A stretch of DNA of 23,206 nucleotides, from NCBI GenBank assembly GCA_001275005.1, contig JWZX01002651.1, positions 1 through 23,206 of the forward strand, written 5' to 3'. Source of the DNA: Chrysochromulina tobinii (Eukaryota; Haptophyta; Prymnesiales; Chrysochromulinaceae). The notes below the pieces were generated by a model. The model saw only the letters and a list, made by a program, of their open reading frames with translations, was not told where the DNA came from and searched no databases. The translations under genes were made by a program, and so were the position numbers. Positions within the stretch are counted from its first letter, which is position 1. Each line of letters begins with the position of its first letter. Of the stretch, positions 18,366 through 23,206 are shown piece after piece.

Positions 18366-18799
18366 CGGGCGGGAGGCAGGTAAGATGAGTCACGAGTTGC
18401 ACAGCGCGGGGGGACCGCGAGGCGCCGCGCTGCAATTCTGTTTTCACAGCACCTCCTTCATCATCTTCATCAACCGAAACAGGGCGTCACACGGGGCAGG
18501 CGTTGGTCGCACAGCCACAGAGGAGTCCCCTGAGCGAGGTCCCGCCACGAGTAGCGCGGTGTCAATTGCGTATTGCCAAAAAGAACGAAACCCAAACCGT
18601 CGCGTGCGTCTCGCATACGCATTGGTGCGTCGGTTCCGTGCGCGTCTCCGTTCGGTTACACCTTAGGCGTGGGACGCAATAGTCAGAAGAACCGTGTGCA
18701 CGCGTGCGGGCGGCGTGCACGCACTCACGCCCCGGATATAACACTTACCGGTACTCAGAGCCACACTTCCCGGCCCCCGGCGAGCGCGCAGGCACGCTC
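18366..18799. other. Intergenic region, promoter of the glutamine-rich gene
   Basis: These 434 bp hold the upstream region of the glutamine-rich gene and the 3' end region of the DENN gene. No gene, strong repeat or RNA was recognised. Confidence 0.5.
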
Positions 18800-21447
18800 T
18801 CACTGAACACTGCAGCCTAGCATCGAGGCAGCGACGGCACCGCCGACGACGATGGCTCCACCCACGGCGCTGGCAGCCACCTGCGCGCCGACGCGCTTGG
18901 CATGACGTGCTTCGAGCTCCGCGAGGGCCGCAGACCACACGGCGCGCACATCGGGCGAGAGGCGAGCGCACGCCGCTCGAGCGCTTGCAACGGCAGGTGC
19001 GAAGGGCGGCGCAGGTGCGGGAGCTGCCCAGAGATTGTGAGGGAGCTCGATGGGAAAGGCTCCCTCGGGGTACGTGAACCCCTCGCGAGCGCTCGAGGAC
19101 GCACCGGACGCGATCTGTGGCCAGACCTCGGTATCGGCGCCATAGACCCTCGGATCAGGAGTGCCCGGGCGAACTCGTGGCAGCGGCACGTCAAAGTCGT
19201 CAACGGTCGAATTCGTCAACGGGACGCCGTGGTGGGCAGCGCCGTGGTGGGCAGCGCCGTGGTGGGCAGCGCCGTGGTGGGCAGCGCCGTGGTGGGCAGC
19301 GCCGTGGTGGGCAGCGCCGTTCGCCTCCCATTCCACACTCGTCGGCAGCGATCCGTGCTGGCGCTCTCGCTCGGCGGCGAGCCGCAGCTCGCGCTCGAGA
19401 TGTGCATCTCGCACGAGCTCAAAGCACCGGAGCCGCAGCTCGCGCTCGAGATGTGCATCTCGCACGAGCTCAGAGCTCCCGCCATCGCGGCCTACCGCGC
19501 CAGCAGCTTCGTCGCCGACGCCCGCCGCGGGCAGAGCATCTGCTGGTGGGTCTGCTGGTTGGACGAAGCAGAGGAAGAGCTGCGTCCTGCATAGCTCCTG
19601 CAAAAAGGGCTGCGACGCGATCGGCTGCGCGCGCACGAAGCAGTCCAGTTGCTCGTCAAGACCCGCGGCAAGTGCAAGTTGCTCAGCGAGGGCCATCGGC
19701 TGGTCGCGCCCGTCACAGCGCGCCGCCCCCGCTTCGGCCGCCGCCAGCGCCGTGGCGGGCAGCGCCGTGGTGGGCAGCGCCGTGGTTGGCAGCGCCTTAG
19801 CACTCGCCTCCGACAGGAAGCATGGTAGGTCACGCAGCAACGAGGCAAGGAAGCGAAGGAATGCACCGCGTGTACGAGCTTCGAGCAGCGCCATGGGCAG
19901 CGCCGTGATGGACAGCGCCGTGGTGGGCAGCGCCGTGGTGGGCATCAACACAGCCTCCGGTCGGAGGAGAACAGCGCCGTGGTGGGCACAGAACGCGTCC
20001 GCGTCAGCCCCAGGCATGGCGCCCGGCATGGCACCCGCGTCGAAGATGGCCTCGAGCACGCGCGCATCGAGTGGCCGCCGCATCGAGATGGCTGTCAATT
20101 CATAGGCCAACTCGGCCGCCGAGGCAGCGGGGGCGCCGAGCGGCTGGGACAACGACGACAACGGCGACGACGGAGGCGGCGATGGCCGCGACGCGAGCGT
20201 ATGCTGCCCAAACTTGGCGATGCATGCATGCAATGGCGTGGCGCACCTGATGAGGGAGGCAGTCCGAGGTCGTCTGAGGTCATCAGGGGTTATCATGCCG
20301 GGATGCATGCATGCAGCGGCGTGGCGCACCGCTGAGGCTGGGCAGCATTCTTCTCGAGAGTCTCCAGTCGAGAGCGTTCAGCGCGTACGACCTCGATGAG
20401 CTCTGCGGTCTCTCGTGGAGGCATCGCCGGGGTGGGCACGCTCGGGCCGACGATCTCGCCGGCGTCGAGATCGACGATCACCATCTGCTCGGGCGTCGGG
20501 TTGGGCAGCGCCGCGCGCTGCTTGGCACGCAGCCCGAGCAGGCACGGGAAGGGGTTCTGGAGCAATCCTTTGCTGAGGAGATCGTCTGGGATGGTAGGTA
20601 CGTACACCTGGACCCACTCCAGAGGGTGGATGAGCAGCTGGAGCAGCTCGCACGCGCCGAGCCGGAGCTCGTCATCGTCGCTGACGAGCACCACCTGCCG
20701 CTCGAGCAGCAGCGCCGTGAAGATCGAGATCAGCATCTCCGGCGACAGCTGTCGCAGCAACATCGCCATACTATACTCCGTCGACGGCAGCGCGTCCGGC
20801 GGCGCGCAGCTCACGTGCAGAGGCGGTGCACCGTTTCCGAGCGCGAACCGCACGGTCGGCCCTCCGGGCACAGGGCGCGGCACGTTGAGCACCAGATGTG
20901 TCAGGCAGGTCTCGAGGGCGAGGGGCAGCGCTGCACTGGTCGAGCGGCTTGCCATCTCGTGCATCGCCAGCAGGCAAGCCTTGAACGCGAGCGGGTGGTG
21001 CGCGCGAGAGAGTAGGCAGAAGCAGCGCGGCGCATAAAAGATATCTCCACCGCCCAGTGCCGTCACGGAATCGGCCGTTGTGGAGGCCGTCGCCCGCTGC
21101 ACCTGCGTCTCACTAGGCAGCCTCACCTGCGTCGTGAGGCAGTGGCCGAAGAGGCGGCTGCCGTCACCCTGCGTGATCACGAAACAGCCAAAGTGCGGCG
21201 GCCACCATACTGGATGGGCATGGCGCGTGATCCGCACTGCGCCCGGTAGGCAAAAGGCCGCGACTGCTGAGAGTGGAGGAGGAGGCGAAGCGGTGGTGGC
21301 GTGCGCTGAGAGTTCAGCGAGAACGGCCGGCTTATAGGGCAGGTCGTGCCACTTCGTATCGGGTGCGCTGGCTGCCGCAGGTTCCAGCGTCGGTCCTGCG
21401 CCGCAGCACACGTAGTGCTCAATGAGGCGTAGCGCTTGACTAGCCAT
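18800..21447 (-). CDS. DENN-domain protein (putative Rab GEF), two exons
   Basis: DENN proteins switch on Rab GTPases by GDP/GTP exchange on endomembranes. Two overlapping frames are joined by one intron: exon 1 20330-21447, exon 2 18800-20246, total 854 residues. Joining is in frame through Arg373. Seen: uDENN (about 60-106: LPGAVRITRHAHPVWWPPHF, then FGCFVITQGDGSRLFGHCL); cDENN (about 138-300, with LSPEMLISIFTALLLERQVV then LVSDDDELRLGACELLQLLI); dDENN split across the intron (VIVDLDAGEIV at about 323, FLRFLASLLRDL at 502, FLQELCRTQLFLCFV at 587), with satellite-derived insertions inside. The tail holds a duplicated ELVRDAHLERELRL unit, six AAHHG repeats, and a hydrophobic Gly/Ala C terminus (VAASAVGGAIVVGGAVAASM) that could be a tail anchor. 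The DENN call is confident because the dDENN halves lie in different frames either side of the intron; the Rab target is unknown. Confidence 0.8.
19226..19320 (-). repeat. 15-bp minisatellite array A (6.3 copies), coding AAHHG
   Basis: The plus-strand unit GCCGTGGTGGGCAGC is repeated perfectly six times plus five bases. On the coding strand it reads Ala-Ala-His-His-Gly. Perfect identity suggests recent expansion. Confidence 0.9.
19381..19482 (-). repeat. 51-bp tandem duplication in the DENN gene
   Basis: Two copies of a 51-bp unit (17 codons), nearly identical over about 45 bp, encode ELVRDAHLERELRL twice. It is in frame. It has no GT donor and AG acceptor placed at the copy boundaries, so unlike the two introns it stays in the protein. 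Confidence 0.85.
19749..19793 (-). repeat. 15-bp minisatellite array B (3 copies), coding ALPTT
   Basis: Same 15-bp unit as array A with one or two substitutions, but read in a different frame, giving Ala-Leu-Pro-Thr-Thr. It lies inside the dDENN region. Confidence 0.85.
19890..19988 (-). repeat. 15-bp minisatellite array C (about 4 copies plus a solo unit)
   Basis: Units at 19890 (shortened), 19902, 19917 and 19932, plus a single unit at 19976-19988 after a 29-bp gap. Most read as ALPTT-like; the solo unit reads AHHG. It is in the dDENN region, next to array B. Confidence 0.8.
20247..20329 (-). other. 83-bp GT-AG intron with duplicated ends, in the DENN gene
   Basis: On the minus strand the donor is CAGCG|GTGCGCC (20329) and the acceptor CTGCCTCCCTCATCAG|GTGCGCC (20247). 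Reading through gives a stop three codons after CATPLHACI; splicing joins codon 373 exactly in frame. The first ~28 bases of the intron match the first ~28 bases of exon 2 except for two adjacent bases (GTGCGCCACGCC, then TGCATGCATGCATC), so both copies encode CATPLHACI. CTGATGACC is a possible branch region. The frame restoration (83 = 27x3 + 2) makes this intron well supported. Confidence 0.85.
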
Positions 21448-22100
21448 TTTTACGGGCTTACTTTATGTCGTGTTTCGTTCATTCACAACACACCAACACG
21501 CACAGACCAAACTCAAACCAAGCGTGAAGGTCGAACACCTCGCACACGTCACAGCCGCTTCATTCTCATGCTCGCGACATGCAACGTGTACCGCGCTCAC
21601 AGACACGGAACAGAGTCGCCATACCCCGGGTCAACCCCGGGTCTGAACCCGTGCAACCACCTCGCCTGGCGGGCGTGTGGACCGTGGCGGACACACAGAC
21701 ACTTCACAGTTACGGTAGGTATGAAAGGCTGTGCTCATATTCATAGGGCTCAAACATAAAAGTGAGTTGGCTGTTAATACTCGCCCCCCTTCAATGAAAT
21801 GGGATATGGCGGGGCACGCAGAATAGGATCGTTCTGACACTATTGTATTCCGCGGTGTTTCCGGTTGTACCTTACCGGTAGTTACCGTACGGAACTTTGC
21901 GGTAGAACGCAATTGGGTCGGAAGACACCGGTCGGTCAGGATCCCCCCGCGCTCACCATTCGACCGTCTCAGAGTAGAACGGCTCCGGGGGGAGCCGGGT
22001 ATCCGGTAACAGTACTATGGGGTGCGGTGGGAATAAAGTTAACTGTTAACGTTAAAGTTACCTAACACACGACAAAGTTACCTAACATTAACAAAAGCTG
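21448..22100. other. Intergenic region upstream of the DENN gene
   Basis: No gene seen. It holds the presumed DENN promoter, a direct repeat ACCCCGGGT-type hairpin cluster near 21624-21648, and, from about 22037, an AT-richer stretch with GTTAACTGTTAACGTTAA and two copies of AAAGTTACCTAACA (about 22051 and 22073) that may be the left edge of the mobile element. Confidence 0.4.
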
Positions 22101-22126
22101 ATCTTGCTTCCCGCTGGATGGCGTGT

Positions 22127-22196
22127 TCATAGTTAATGTTAATATTCATGGTTAATGTTCATGGTTAATGTTAATGTTCAATTGTTCATGGTTATT
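22127..22196 (+). repeat. Left 13-bp repeat array
   Basis: Imperfect copies of GTTCATGGTTAAT and shortened forms (GTTAATGTT, GTTCA). It is less regular than the right array, so probably older or under less homogenisation. Confidence 0.7.
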
Positions 22197-22393
22197 TGTT
22201 CGTGTTCACGTTCCACGTACGTCCAGCTGTCCACGTCACGAAGCTCGCGTTTTCAATCGAACACGTACCTTCATATTAACATGTCATGTTCATGTTCAGC
22301 TAGAGAGGTCGACTTTGTAGAGGTAAACTACCAGGGAAGTGTGAACTCGCGTCGTGACGGTTAAAAATGTGAGCATCGGCTTCTCGTTCGCGG

Positions 22394-22984
22394 ATGCGCA
22401 TGCCGCTCCTCCTCTTTCACCTCCTCACCGCCGTCAACGCGGTCAAGTATGATGACCTGCGGCCCCTCATAGCGGTCGGCATCACGAGCAGCGTGCTGCT
22501 GGCGCAGCACTTTGGATGCTCGAAGCGCTGGATCAACCAGCTCAAGCGCGAGGCATCTCCGGCCGGCGCACCTGCTCTTGCCCACCTGCTCTTGCCGAGA
22601 CCCGGAGACGCGCAGCTGTTCCAGTGGGTGCAAGACGAGGTGCACAGGCTTGGGCATGCCTACGGCACCAAGATGATAGTGGGCGCGCTCATGGCCTCGC
22701 ACCCTGGCTATCATTTTGGCAGGGAACGCGTGGATGCGGCGCTGGCACTCCTCTTCCCGGCCGCGCGCGCAGCGCGCTCCTACGTCTCGCAAAGACGGAT
22801 ATTGCGTGGCGACTACCACGCCCCCTATTTCATGCACTCGTGCCACCTGGACCTCGCCTGCAAGTTGCAGGAGTACTCGGTGTACGTGGCGGCCATGATC
22901 GACGGCGACTCAAGGATGTGCCTCTCGTTGGTGGCGCTCGACAATAAGCTGCCTGTCAACCTCTACCAGCACGTGTTACTGTGA
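22394..22984 (+). pseudogene. Integrase/transposase fragment, truncated before the second catalytic Asp
   Basis: 196 residues from the ATG at 22394. Seen: a helix-turn-helix-like segment (about 29-53: GITSSVLLAQHFGCSKRW); a second DNA-binding block of HTH_21 type (about 89-113: YGTKMIVGALMASHPGYHFG then RERV); and the start of an rve/DDE core, where HLDLACKLQEY (Asp153) matches the first catalytic Asp block (often WHIDG.HKL) and MIDGDSR (169-174) the DG.SR strand. The second Asp and the Glu are missing. The TGA stop lies within the first unit of the right-hand 13-bp array, so the array appears to have replaced the 3' half. Resembles integrase-core proteins of Ginger-type or related elements; exact family uncertain. 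A spliced 3' exon beyond the window is the alternative. Confidence 0.6.
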
Positions 22985-23064
22985 ACATTAACTGTGAACA
23001 TTAACTGTGAACATTAACTGTGAACATTAACATTAACTGTGAACATTAACTGTGAACATTAACT
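22981..23064 (+). repeat. Right 13-bp tandem array
   Basis: Six units of GTGAACATTAACT, starting at 22981, 22994, 23007, 23020, 23039 and 23052, with an extra ATTAACT between the fourth and fifth. Nearly perfect. Confidence 0.9.
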
Positions 23065-23206
23065 TATCTACTTAACATGTAACATCAATGGGTAGGTACC
23101 ACTTGTCGCGGACCGACGGGGGCGCGCGTTCTGGAAGGGGTATTCAAGTTGCCCCTTAGCCCGCCGCAGGCGCGAAAATTTGGGCACTATTTACTGCAAA
23201 TAACAG
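23065..23206. other. Window end, no gene seen
   Basis: About 140 bases after the right array. AT-rich at first (ACTTAACATGTAACATC), then GC-rich, then A/T-rich again. No reading frame or known motif; it could contain the right terminus of the mobile element. Confidence 0.4.

Larger units (their letters stand above)
22030..23110 (+). mobile_element. Degraded DDE-integrase element with inverted subterminal repeat arrays
   Basis: An integrase-like reading frame (22394-22984) lies between a left array of GTTCATGGTTAAT-type units (about 22127-22196) and a right array of GTGAACATTAACT units (22981-23064). The two 13-bp units are reverse complements of each other apart from two positions. Such inverted subterminal arrays flanking an integrase are typical of cut-and-paste DNA transposons. 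Ends are approximate: no terminal inverted repeat or target duplication could be fixed, and the right edge may lie outside the window. Confidence 0.5.

Noticed and set aside
19161-20105. Plus-strand frame with VVGSA repeats opposite the DENN gene
   Set aside because: It is the antisense reading of the 15-bp minisatellite and dDENN coding sequence; no domain of its own.
21600-21700. Possible tRNA or structured RNA around repeated CCCCGGGT strings
   Set aside because: A CGGGTTCAGACCCG-like hairpin is present, but no full cloverleaf, no proper T-loop and no anticodon arm could be drawn.
22981-23064. CRISPR-like regular repeats
   Set aside because: The 13-bp units are head to tail without spacers and the setting is eukaryotic.

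Overview
This window looks like nuclear DNA from a GC-rich unicellular alga. A haptophyte or similar secondary-plastid lineage is my best guess, but no marker fixes the taxon. The grounds are: eukaryote-only families (a tripartite DENN protein, a ciliary-type SDS22-like leucine-rich-repeat protein, a mitochondrial-type propionyl-CoA carboxylase alpha chain); well-spaced genes in both orientations without ribosome binding sites; GT-AG introns; very large CAG/CTG repeat expansions; and two leader sequences that look like signal peptide plus transit peptide. No rRNA, tRNA or CRISPR array was recognised.

Layout. 159-3034: a divergent pair, an RlmI-type rRNA cytosine methyltransferase (-) and a TraB/PrgY-like membrane protein (+), sharing a 131-bp promoter that holds a CCAAT box and a CACGTG box. 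3470-4564: a DUF218/YdcF-like single-pass membrane protein (+). 5286-9522: a second divergent pair, biotin-dependent propionyl-CoA carboxylase alpha (-) and an SQD2-like GT4 glycosyltransferase (+). 10413-21447: three genes in a row on the minus strand: a leucine-rich-repeat protein, a 1730-residue glutamine-rich repeat protein, and a DENN-domain protein whose reading frame is restored by one short intron. 22030-23110: a truncated DDE-integrase-like gene between inverted arrays of a 13-bp repeat, probably a degraded transposon.

The most interesting signal is a pair of very short introns, 93 bp in the carboxylase gene and 83 bp in the DENN gene. In each, the first ~30-35 bases of the intron are a near-perfect copy of the first ~30-35 bases of the downstream exon. 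Each also has a ~55-60 bp unique core carrying a pyrimidine tract and the terminal AG. Removing either segment restores the expected protein exactly. This is the footprint expected of recent intron gain by segment duplication or by repair/insertion with a long target duplication, and it occurs twice in one 23-kb window.

The genes do not form an obvious pathway. Known or likely roles are organellar RNA modification, membrane homeostasis, propionate/odd-chain and branched-chain catabolism, glycolipid synthesis, cilium/centrosome scaffolding and Rab GTPase activation. The region from 12.7 to 20 kb is unusually rich in coding micro- and minisatellites.
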